5,677 nt of DNA, taken from assembly GCA_017997825.1 (NCBI GenBank), contig JAGOEH010000205.1:1-5677 (forward strand), read 5' to 3'. The translations under genes were made by a program, and so were the position numbers. Below the pieces are notes generated by a model. The model was not told the DNA's origin, ran no database searches, and worked only from the letters and a program-made list of their open reading frames with translations. This document shows positions 1-5,100 of this stretch, piece by piece. Numbering within the stretch: position 1 is the stretch's first letter; the number at the start of each line of letters is the position of its first letter. This stretch comes from Candidatus Delongbacteria bacterium. GTDB lineage: Bacteria; JAGOEH01.

Positions 1-57
1 ATGCTGATTATTTTGATTTTCGTGATTCGGGCTTGTCTGGTCTAATGAACCGTAATC

Positions 58-69
58 CGGATCGATCCG
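58..69. repeat. 12-bp perfect palindrome just after the fabD stop codon
   Basis: CGGATCGATCCG is its own reverse complement and ends two bases from the fabD stop codon at 71-73. The leftward transcript has no T-run after it, so it does not look like an intrinsic terminator. It could be a protein-binding site, a minor RNA hairpin or chance. The remaining bases 1-57 are AT-rich and hold no gene that I can support. Confidence 0.45.
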
Positions 70-70
70 A

Positions 71-1000
71 TCAAAGGCTCGGTAGTTCCTGTAGAACAGC
101 CACCGTATCCACCGAAACGACCTTCAATCCCTTATCGATCTGGCGGATAATTCCTTTCAGCACCTGATTGGGAGCCAATTCAATCCATAGGGGAACCTGC
201 ATTTGTCGTAGATCATCGATCAGATCGGTCCATCGGACCGGACTGGTGATTTGGCGGACCAACAGATTTTTAATCTGATCCGGATCAGCCGGATAGGCTT
301 GGGCCGTAACATTACTATAAACGGGAAATGCCGGTGGATTAAGGGTAACGGTAGACAAAAACTCAGCCATCTGATGGGCGGCCGGTTCCATAAAGGAGGA
401 ATGCCAGGGGCCGCTGACATTCAGGGGAACGATTTTGAGGGCTCCAGCCTGCATCATTTGGTTTCCGGCCTGTTCCAGCAATCCGCTTTCTCCCGACAGA
501 ATAACCTGTTTGGGAGAATTGATATTGGCGATGGTGATGACTCCGAATGAGGAGAGTTGAGCGACACAGGCTTCGATTTTATCCAAACTGAGGCCCATCA
601 CGGCCATCATGCCTCCCCGGCATTGCTCCGCGGCTTGCTGCATGCTTTTACCCCGTTTGGCCACGGCGGCAATCACACCGGGAAGATCAAAAACCCCGGC
701 TCCATACAAGGCCACATACTCACCCAATGAATGTCCGGCGGCGGCCTTAATCTCGAAACCGGTTTCCCGTCTCAATACTTCCAGCCCGGCGATACTGACC
801 GTTGTCAGGCACACCTGAACATTATCCGTCCGGGTTAGTAGATCGTCGGGCCCTTCAAAACACAGACGGCTGACCGGGATTTTGGCGACCTGTTCCGCCA
901 GCTCAAAAATCTCACGAACATACGGAAACGCATCGTAAAAGCTCTTTCCCATTCCGACATACTGAGACGCCTGTCCGGGACCTAATACGACAGCCTGCAT
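71..1000 (-). CDS. fabD: Malonyl-CoA:ACP transacylase (FabD)
   Basis: This cytoplasmic enzyme moves malonyl from CoA to acyl carrier protein, supplying the extender unit for type II fatty-acid synthesis. The 309 residues match the usual length of about 310. Numbered from the chosen start, visible family motifs are the N-terminal GPGQASQ loop (7-13), the nucleophile elbow GHSLGE with Ser91 (89-94), Arg116 that binds the malonyl carboxylate (KRGKSMQQA), NINSPKQVILSG (159-170), catalytic His200 in PWHSSFMEP, Gln250, and ELAPNQVLKG (274-283). These align almost one-to-one with E. coli S92, R117, H201 and Q250. The start at 1000 is preferred because AAAGGAGA lies five to six bases upstream. An in-frame ATG at 1015, overlapping the yqeY stop as ATGA, would add five residues but has no such site. 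The Q-loop has Ala where FabD usually has Gly (GQGSQ), probably a tolerated variant. It is the last visible gene of a leftward operon, with no clear terminator after it. Confidence 0.96.
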   Translation of the reverse strand: MQAVVLGPGQASQYVGMGKSFYDAFPYVREIFELAEQVAKIPVSRLCFEGPDDLLTRTDNVQVCLTTVSIAGLEVLRRETGFEIKAAAGHSLGEYVALYGAGVFDLPGVIAAVAKRGKSMQQAAEQCRGGMMAVMGLSLDKIEACVAQLSSFGVITIANINSPKQVILSGESGLLEQAGNQMMQAGALKIVPLNVSGPWHSSFMEPAAHQMAEFLSTVTLNPPAFPVYSNVTAQAYPADPDQIKNLLVRQITSPVRWTDLIDDLRQMQVPLWIELAPNQVLKGIIRQIDKGLKVVSVDTVAVLQELPSL

Positions 1001-1004
1001 CACA

Positions 1005-1012
1005 TCTCCTTT
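1005..1012 (-). promoter_or_regulatory. Ribosome binding site that decides the fabD start
   Basis: Read on the minus strand the sequence is AAAGGAGA, followed by TGTG and the ATG at 1000. Its first base is the last base of the yqeY stop codon (1014-1012), so the site lies between the two genes and suggests translational coupling. It favours the ATG at 1000 over the overlapping ATG at 1015. Confidence 0.8.
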
Positions 1013-1461
1013 CATGACAACAGTTTTTCAGCCGTTTGACGAATCAGGTTGCCATCCGCTTTGCCTTTTAACCGGACTGAAGCTTCTTTCATGACTTTAC
1101 CGAAATCCTTCTTGCCGGATGCACCGACCGACTGGATGATGGTTCGGATTTCCGCTTCCACCTGGTCGGCATTCATCTGTTCCGGCATGAATCTCGATAA
1201 AAACTTATACTCAAACTCCTCCTTGGCGGCCAGTTCGATCCGGCCGGCTTTGGTGAACTCCTCGATCGATTCTTTCCGCTGTTTGATCATCTTGGATACG
1301 ATGCTCAGATAATCATTCTCATCCAGTTCTTTTTTCATCTTTTCGATTTTGTAGTATTGGATAGCGGATTTGAAACTTCGGATCGCATCCAGTTTCATGG
1401 AATCCTTGTTTCGCATGGCATCCTTCAACAAATCGGTCAATTGTTTTTCCAGGTCAACCAT
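1012..1461 (-). CDS. GatB/YqeY domain-containing protein
   Basis: This is a 149-residue single-domain protein of the YqeY family, related to the C-terminal tail of GatB, the tRNA-dependent amidotransferase subunit. The exact role of free-standing YqeY is not settled; binding to tRNA or a part in charging is the usual inference. Family hallmarks are a helical N-terminal part starting LEKQLTDLLKDAMRNKD (4-20), the conserved IKQRKESIEEFTKAGR (59-74), FMPEQM (91-96) and the small C-terminal helical domain with GKKDFGKVM (116-124) and GKADGNLI (133-140). Length is normal for the family (about 147-150). AAGGAGG sits six bases before the ATG, giving a confident start. It is 19 bases after the dehydrogenase gene and 11 bases before fabD, so all three are probably one transcript. 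It is highly charged and has no signal peptide, as expected for a cytoplasmic protein. The symbol yqeY is often used in Bacillus. Confidence 0.95.
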   Translation of the reverse strand: MVDLEKQLTDLLKDAMRNKDSMKLDAIRSFKSAIQYYKIEKMKKELDENDYLSIVSKMIKQRKESIEEFTKAGRIELAAKEEFEYKFLSRFMPEQMNADQVEAEIRTIIQSVGASGKKDFGKVMKEASVRLKGKADGNLIRQTAEKLLS

Positions 1462-1480
1462 AGTTATCCTCCTTGAAAGT

Positions 1481-2443
1481 TCAAACGACTTGATAGTGGG
1501 GGCGGCGGCCGTTCAGTACCGCCGTCAGATCATCGATCACCATCCGGGTCATGCCGGCACGGGTTTCCTGGGTGGCGCTGCCGATATGGGGCAACAGGAC
1601 CACCTGATCCAGTCGGCGCAGATCGGAATGAACGGCCGGTTCATGTTCATAAACATCCAGGCCGGCCGCCCAAATCCGGTGATGGATCAAGGCCTCGGCC
1701 AAGGCATTCTCATCCACCAGGGGTCCCCGGGCCGTATTGATCAGAATAGCGGTCGATTTCATTTTGTCAAACGCCCGGTTATCGATCAGGTGATGGACCG
1801 CCGGGGTGTAAGGTAAATGAAGAGAAACCACATCCGAGATTCTCAGCAGCTCGTCCAGCGAGACATAGACGGCATTCCACTGCTTTTCCCGATCCGGCTC
1901 CAGTCTTCGGCGCTGATGGTAAACAATTTTCATTCCAAAGGCCTGGGCCCGCTGGGCAACGGCCTGACCAATCCGTCCCAGTCCGATTATTCCGAGTGTC
2001 TTGTGCTGGATGGATAGTCCCAGCTGATCTCCCGGAGTCCAGCCGGTGAATTGGCCGGTTCGGGTCAGCCGTTCACATTCCACGGCTCGCCGACTGGCCA
2101 TCAAAATCAGCATCAAGGCCACATCGGCCGTGGCATCGGTCAGCACCCCCGGGGTATTGGTCACCACAATCCCATGATCTTTGGCATACTCGACATCAAT
2201 ATTGTTATACCCGACAGCATAATTGGAAATCACCTGAATCGCCGGAGCCAATTGTATCCTGGCCGAATCCATCCGGTCGGAGAGCAGCGTCACCATGCCC
2301 TGCGGATTGAATTCCGTCAGACTACGCTCCAGATTCCCCGATTCCCCCGGCTCCATGACCCGAATCTCATAATCGGGGTCGCCGAGGAAACGCCGATAAA
2401 CGTCACCCGGCAACGGAGAGGTCATCAATACCCGCTTTCTCAT
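1481..2443 (-). CDS. D-isomer-specific 2-hydroxyacid dehydrogenase, glyoxylate/hydroxypyruvate reductase-like
   Basis: This cytoplasmic oxidoreductase of the D-2-hydroxyacid dehydrogenase family has 320 residues, a normal length. The catalytic domain is split (about 1-100 and 286-320) around a Rossmann NAD(P)-binding domain (about 101-285). GLGRIG (154-159) is the dinucleotide-binding loop. The family signature runs from MKSTAILINTARGPLVDE. The catalytic trio is Arg239, Glu268 (DVYEHEP) and His286 (LLPHIGSAT), with the usual Arg-to-Glu spacing of 29. SNYAVGYNNIDV (73-84) and TNTPGVLTDATADVAL (95-110) closely resemble archaeal and bacterial glyoxylate reductases (GyaR/GhrB/GRHPR), so reduction of glyoxylate or hydroxypyruvate is the best guess. 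Phosphoglycerate or D-lactate dehydrogenase is less likely. After strand beta-2 the sequence is YHQRRR, without the Asp typical of NAD-specific members, which suggests NADPH. The start at 2443 has AGGAGG four bases upstream; in-frame ATG 2464 and TTG 2467 lie further out with a weaker site (AAGGAA). First gene of the leftward operon. Confidence 0.93.
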   Translation of the reverse strand: MRKRVLMTSPLPGDVYRRFLGDPDYEIRVMEPGESGNLERSLTEFNPQGMVTLLSDRMDSARIQLAPAIQVISNYAVGYNNIDVEYAKDHGIVVTNTPGVLTDATADVALMLILMASRRAVECERLTRTGQFTGWTPGDQLGLSIQHKTLGIIGLGRIGQAVAQRAQAFGMKIVYHQRRRLEPDREKQWNAVYVSLDELLRISDVVSLHLPYTPAVHHLIDNRAFDKMKSTAILINTARGPLVDENALAEALIHHRIWAAGLDVYEHEPAVHSDLRRLDQVVLLPHIGSATQETRAGMTRMVIDDLTAVLNGRRPHYQVV

Positions 2444-2447
2444 GTCT

Positions 2448-2453
2448 CCTCCT
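2448..2453 (-). promoter_or_regulatory. Ribosome binding site that decides the dehydrogenase start
   Basis: On the minus strand AGGAGG is followed by AGAC and the ATG at 2443. The in-frame candidates ATG 2464 and TTG 2467 would place this site inside the coding region. The protein starting at 2443 (MRKRVLMTSP) also begins at the normal first beta strand of the family. Confidence 0.8.
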
Positions 2454-2525
2454 GTAACATCCATCAACGGAATTCCTTTTTCATCTCATTATCTCACGCT
2501 GCTCCAAACCGAACTGATCAGCATC

Positions 2526-2554
2526 TGAACGGATCACGCAACCCGTTCCGTTCA
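2526..2554 (-). repeat. Inverted repeat in the leader of the dehydrogenase-yqeY-fabD operon
   Basis: TGAACGGA (2526-2533) and TCCGTTCA (2547-2554) are perfect 8-base reverse complements separated by 13 bases. In the leftward transcript they would form a hairpin about 35 bases after the predicted start of transcription and about 85 bases before the first start codon. No T-run follows, so it is not a standard terminator. It could be a leader RNA structure or a DNA operator. The function is unknown. Confidence 0.5.
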
Positions 2555-2557
2555 TGA

Positions 2558-2576
2558 TTGCTCGGCATAGCAGCAA
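2558..2576 (-). repeat. Second, shorter inverted repeat in the same leader
   Basis: TTGCT (2558-2562) and AGCAA (2572-2576) are complementary around a 9-base loop. The repeat lies three bases from the larger inverted repeat and about 12 bases after the predicted transcription start. Taken alone a 5-bp stem is weak evidence; its value is the tandem position. Confidence 0.3.
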
Positions 2577-2594
2577 CACAACAGGATCCCGAAT

Positions 2595-2623
2595 AATATA
2601 CAGTAGATTTTATCAGAAATCAA
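2595..2623 (-). promoter_or_regulatory. Predicted sigma70-type promoter for the dehydrogenase-yqeY-fabD operon
   Basis: On the minus strand the -35 box is TTGATT (2623-2618, four of six to consensus) and the -10 box is TATATT (2600-2595, five of six), with a 17-base spacer. Transcription would start near 2588, leaving a leader of about 145 bases. It lies in an AT-rich patch, and the other two predicted promoters in the window have the same -10 hexamer. Predicted from sequence only. Confidence 0.6.
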
Positions 2624-2775
2624 GTTATTTTCGTTCCGTAATAACACGGCCGGACCCTCCAGCCGATATTCAAGAAGTCAGGATGACATCGGCCGGACCG
2701 ATGCACAAGACGAAAACAAGAACAGGAAAAGGGGGATTCATGCGATGTACTCTAATCAAAGCCGTAGATAAACAC

Positions 2776-2804
2776 TTGCATTCATTCGGATTTGGTACTA
2801 TATT
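2776..2804 (+). promoter_or_regulatory. Predicted promoter for the secreted hydrolase gene
   Basis: The -35 box is TTGCAT (2776-2781, three of six) and the -10 box is TATATT (2799-2804, five of six), with a 17-base spacer. Transcription would begin near 2811, about 82 bases before the start codon. The weak -35 box could indicate dependence on an activator, but that is a guess. It is the only good candidate between the divergent genes in this direction. Confidence 0.55.
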
Positions 2805-2892
2805 AGCTGCAGAAACCGGAACAGATCCTCTGATGGCAGAATGGATATCCCGGTCGGATGAATCGTTGTATTAGACAATTCAGGAGGAGATC

Positions 2893-4935
2893 ATGGTATC
2901 GAATAGCTTACGGAAGGGAATCCCTGACCGATGGTCAAGGCTTCACCACACTCGAGGATTGAAATTATGTCTGATGATAGGATGGATAGTAACAGGGCTG
3001 ATGATGGTGGTTGAGGTTTCTCAGGTGAAAGCGGATCAGGCCGGATTCCAATATCGGAAGCAAACCGTCATGATTCCGATGCGGGACAGCGTCAAACTGG
3101 CCACTGATCTTTATAAACCGCTGTTTGGAACCCAATGGCCGGTCATTCTGATTCGTACCCCTTACAATAAAAATAGTTTCAAGCTGGGAAGTTTTGAGAT
3201 TACTGGATTATTGCCGAGTTTACTGGGTGTGGTGGTAGCGATCCAGGATACCCGGGGCCGGTATGAATCGGAGGGCATCGATTCGGTATTTTTAGACAGC
3301 GGCTGGGGAATCCGGCAGGATGGTTATGATGCGATTGAGTGGATAGCGGGTCAAAGCTGGTGTAACGGCCGGGTATGTATCATGGGTCCCTCCGCCATGG
3401 GAATCAATACCTATCTGGCGGCCGGGGCGCTCCCTCCCCATCTGACCTGTGCCGTCTCGATTGTCGCCCCATCCGATCTTTACAGTCAGGCCATTTATCA
3501 AGGCGGGTGTTTCCGGGAGGAGATGGTTGACGGCTGGCTGGAAGGGATCAATTCCGAGTATATGCTGCCCTATATCCGGCAGCGTCCGCTGAGGGATTCA
3601 CTATGGGAATCGGTCAGTTTTGAGAACCGGATTTCCCAGGTCACTATCCCGATCCTGCACATCGGGGGCTGGTATGATTGTTTCAGCCAGGGGAATATCC
3701 GGGCTTTTCAGCAGATGTGCAGCCGGGGAGGAGAATCCGGCCGGGACCGCCAGTACCTAATGATGGGCCCCTGGGTTCATCAGAATACCATGTCGGATGG
3801 TAAAACGGGGGAAATCCAGTACCCGAACATCAATAGTTATTCCCAGATCAATTTTATTCTGGATTTTATTACCGGATATCTGAACCGAGATGATCCCGAC
3901 CTGTCGTCTTACCCCAGGATCAGCTATTATCTGATGTCGCCGACTAATGAATCCGGCGATGGGGCCAATGACTGGATGGAAGCCGACATCTGGCCTCCGG
4001 TCACCGATTCACTTTTAATTTATTGCCATTCCGAGCAACGGCTCCAATCATCTCCTCCGGCCGGTTCCGCCGGTTCCCTCTCTGTATCTATCGATCCTTT
4101 CAATCCGGTTCCGACCATCGGGGGAAACAATCTGAACCTGAACGCCGGGCCCTATCAACAATCATCGCTCGACGGCCGGAATGATATTCTGACCCTACAA
4201 ACCCCGGTCCTGGAAAATAAGATTATCATTACCGGTGAAGTCCTGTTCCGCTGCTGGTTCCAATGCAACCGTCCCGATGTGGATATCTGCGTCAAACTTT
4301 GCGATGTCTATCCGGACGGCCGGGTTTTCAACATCCTGGACGGTATTGCCAAGGGACGATATCGCCAGGGAGTCAGCGAAGAACATCAACTGTATCCTGA
4401 TTCCGTCTATCACATGGAGATCAGCCTGTGGTCGACCGCCTATCAATTCAATCCCGGCCATCGGATCCGGCTGGACATCTCGGGCAACAACTATCCCCGC
4501 TTCAGGGTCAATCCGCATCATGGTCAGGGATTGTTCGACTCGACTCAAACCGCGTTGACGGCTAATCTGGAAATCCTGTGCGATACCGAGCATCCCAGTC
4601 ACCTATACCTACCTGCCGTCCCAGTACCCCTTACCCCGGTCAGCGAGGCAGTCACCCCTTCCCACCGGGATTCATTACACCTGTTTTCGATCTATCCCAA
4701 TCCCGCTCAATCGCTCATCCATATCCCCTATCATTGGGCGTCATCATCCCCCAAGACGGTGCAATTGAAACTATATACCGTAACCGGCATCATAGCCAAG
4801 CAATGCCCGGACATTTTGAGCCCGGGTCTGCACACCATCACGATCTCCACCGGGGATCTTCCCAGCGGTATCTATCTAATCCGGATCGAGGGAGCGGAAA
4901 CCGTCCATTCATGCAAAGTGACCGTGATTCATTGA
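2893..4935 (+). CDS. Secreted CocE/NonD-family alpha/beta hydrolase with T9SS sorting domain
   Basis: The 680-residue protein is probably exported by Sec and then by the type IX secretion system. AGGAGG sits five bases before the ATG. A signal peptide with a long basic n-region (1-24) and a hydrophobic core (about 25-42) probably ends at VKA/DQ (residue 47). The S15/CocE hydrolase domain follows (about 53-335): RTPYNK with Tyr91 (oxyanion-hole Tyr in CocE), AIQDTRGRYESEG (116-128), nucleophile Ser167 in GPSAMG, Asp262 in GGWYDCF and His296 in GPWVHQN. A jelly-roll domain like the X-Pro dipeptidyl-peptidase C-terminal domain runs about 370-565 (RIRLDISGNNYPRFRVNP, 524-540). A Pro-rich linker (about 571-590) leads to a T9SS type A domain (about 596-680) with SIYPNPAQ, LYTVTG and LPSGIYLIRI. 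The family includes cocaine esterase, glutaryl-7-ACA acylase and alpha-amino-acid ester hydrolases; the substrate here is unknown, an ester or amide being likely. The elbow differs from the usual GxSYxG. The mature part has 14 Cys. Confidence 0.93.
   Translation: MVSNSLRKGIPDRWSRLHHTRGLKLCLMIGWIVTGLMMVVEVSQVKADQAGFQYRKQTVMIPMRDSVKLATDLYKPLFGTQWPVILIRTPYNKNSFKLGSFEITGLLPSLLGVVVAIQDTRGRYESEGIDSVFLDSGWGIRQDGYDAIEWIAGQSWCNGRVCIMGPSAMGINTYLAAGALPPHLTCAVSIVAPSDLYSQAIYQGGCFREEMVDGWLEGINSEYMLPYIRQRPLRDSLWESVSFENRISQVTIPILHIGGWYDCFSQGNIRAFQQMCSRGGESGRDRQYLMMGPWVHQNTMSDGKTGEIQYPNINSYSQINFILDFITGYLNRDDPDLSSYPRISYYLMSPTNESGDGANDWMEADIWPPVTDSLLIYCHSEQRLQSSPPAGSAGSLSVSIDPFNPVPTIGGNNLNLNAGPYQQSSLDGRNDILTLQTPVLENKIIITGEVLFRCWFQCNRPDVDICVKLCDVYPDGRVFNILDGIAKGRYRQGVSEEHQLYPDSVYHMEISLWSTAYQFNPGHRIRLDISGNNYPRFRVNPHHGQGLFDSTQTALTANLEILCDTEHPSHLYLPAVPVPLTPVSEAVTPSHRDSLHLFSIYPNPAQSLIHIPYHWASSSPKTVQLKLYTVTGIIAKQCPDILSPGLHTITISTGDLPSGIYLIRIEGAETVHSCKVTVIH
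4679..4932 (+). other. Region encoding the T9SS type A sorting domain of the hydrolase
   Basis: About 85 C-terminal residues have the pattern of the Por/T9SS type A domain: FSIYPNPAQ at the start, alternating hydrophobic strands (VQLKLYTVTG), then LPSGIYLIRIEG and a final KVTVIH strand. In known systems this domain guides the cargo across the outer membrane and is often cut off, with the protein released or anchored to the surface. No T9SS machinery gene is in this window. Confidence 0.88.
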
Positions 4936-4966
4936 GCCGGAATGATACCTTTTTCGATTTTTAGAC

Positions 4967-4994
4967 TTGACTTTCGGGGCTTAAATCATATATT
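4967..4994 (+). promoter_or_regulatory. Predicted promoter for purM
   Basis: The -35 box is TTGACT (4967-4972, five of six) and the -10 box is TATATT (4989-4994, five of six), with a 16-base spacer. Transcription would start near 5001, giving a leader of about 100 bases. The context TATATTGG also partly resembles the TAnnTTTG element of Bacteroidota promoters. It is the strongest promoter match here and makes purM transcription independent of the hydrolase gene. Confidence 0.65.
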
Positions 4995-5000
4995 GGAACC

Positions 5001-5093
5001 GGAGTTGTCCCACTCCTGCATTCCGATTACCCTCCCAGATCCCGGGACATAATTAGAGGATTGGGAATTGATCAATCAACCATTATCAGGGAG
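5001..5093 (+). promoter_or_regulatory. purM leader with potential RNA structure
   Basis: The predicted 5' end can form a hairpin, GGAGT (5001-5005) with ACTCC (5012-5016), around the six-base loop TGTCCC. The whole loop is complementary to GGGACA at 5044-5049, allowing a pseudoknot. The leader also has CTCCC (5032-5036), complementary to GGGAG (5089-5093) in the purM ribosome binding site, and a palindrome ATTGATCAAT (5067-5076). It does not match a riboswitch class that I can recognise, including purine and ZTP types. Regulation by this structure is inference. Confidence 0.35.
5088..5093 (+). promoter_or_regulatory. purM ribosome binding site
   Basis: AGGGAG lies seven bases before the ATG at 5101. 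It is weaker than the AGGAGG sites of the other genes and is complementary to an upstream CTCCC in the leader, so masking by RNA folding is possible. Confidence 0.7.
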
Positions 5094-5100
5094 TATTACG

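Larger units (their letters stand above)
2444..2892. other. Divergent intergenic region between the fabD operon and the hydrolase gene
   Basis: This 449-base stretch has no well-supported gene. It holds a leftward promoter (2595-2623), two inverted repeats in the leftward leader (2526-2554 and 2558-2576), a pair of 10-base direct repeats CGGCCGGACC at 2647 and 2690, and a rightward promoter (2776-2804). Reading frames crossing it lack family-like sequence. The best small one, 44 codons at 2740-2874, contains the rightward promoter and is not called. Confidence 0.7.

Noticed and set aside
1-57. Possible gene ends or starts at the left edge, including a short hydrophobic frame at 1-45.
   Set aside because: Fifty-odd AT-rich bases give no recognisable motif, no ribosome binding site on either strand, and cannot be told apart from spacer.
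1370-2557. Plus-strand open frames opposite the yqeY and dehydrogenase genes (up to 168 codons).
   Set aside because: The minus-strand proteins are unmistakable family members with complete motifs. The opposite frames have low-complexity composition (rich in His, Gln, Gly) typical of antisense translation.
2740-2874. A 44-codon rightward frame (MRCTLIKAVDK...) with a GGGGG tract five bases before its ATG, ending just before the hydrolase ribosome binding site.
   Set aside because: It contains the predicted hydrolase promoter, no family resemblance is visible, and the G-tract is a poor match to the AGGAGG sites used by neighbours. A longer frame from 2554 has no ribosome binding site at all.
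4195-4602. Long antisense and out-of-frame open frames inside the hydrolase gene (135 codons minus strand, 107 and 128 codons plus strand).
   Set aside because: They are shadows of the hydrolase frame, which has clear domains throughout. They lack ribosome binding sites and family-like sequence.
4927-4954. Possible terminator after the hydrolase gene: TTCATT/AATGA around GAGCCGG, then TTTTT.
   Set aside because: The stem is only about five AT-rich base pairs, overlaps the stop codon, and has an imperfect base before the T-run. It is too weak to call as an intrinsic terminator.
5001-5100. A known riboswitch (purine, ZTP/pfl, PRPP or ppGpp class) upstream of purM.
   Set aside because: I could not find the conserved core sequences of these classes; only generic hairpin and pseudoknot potential is visible.
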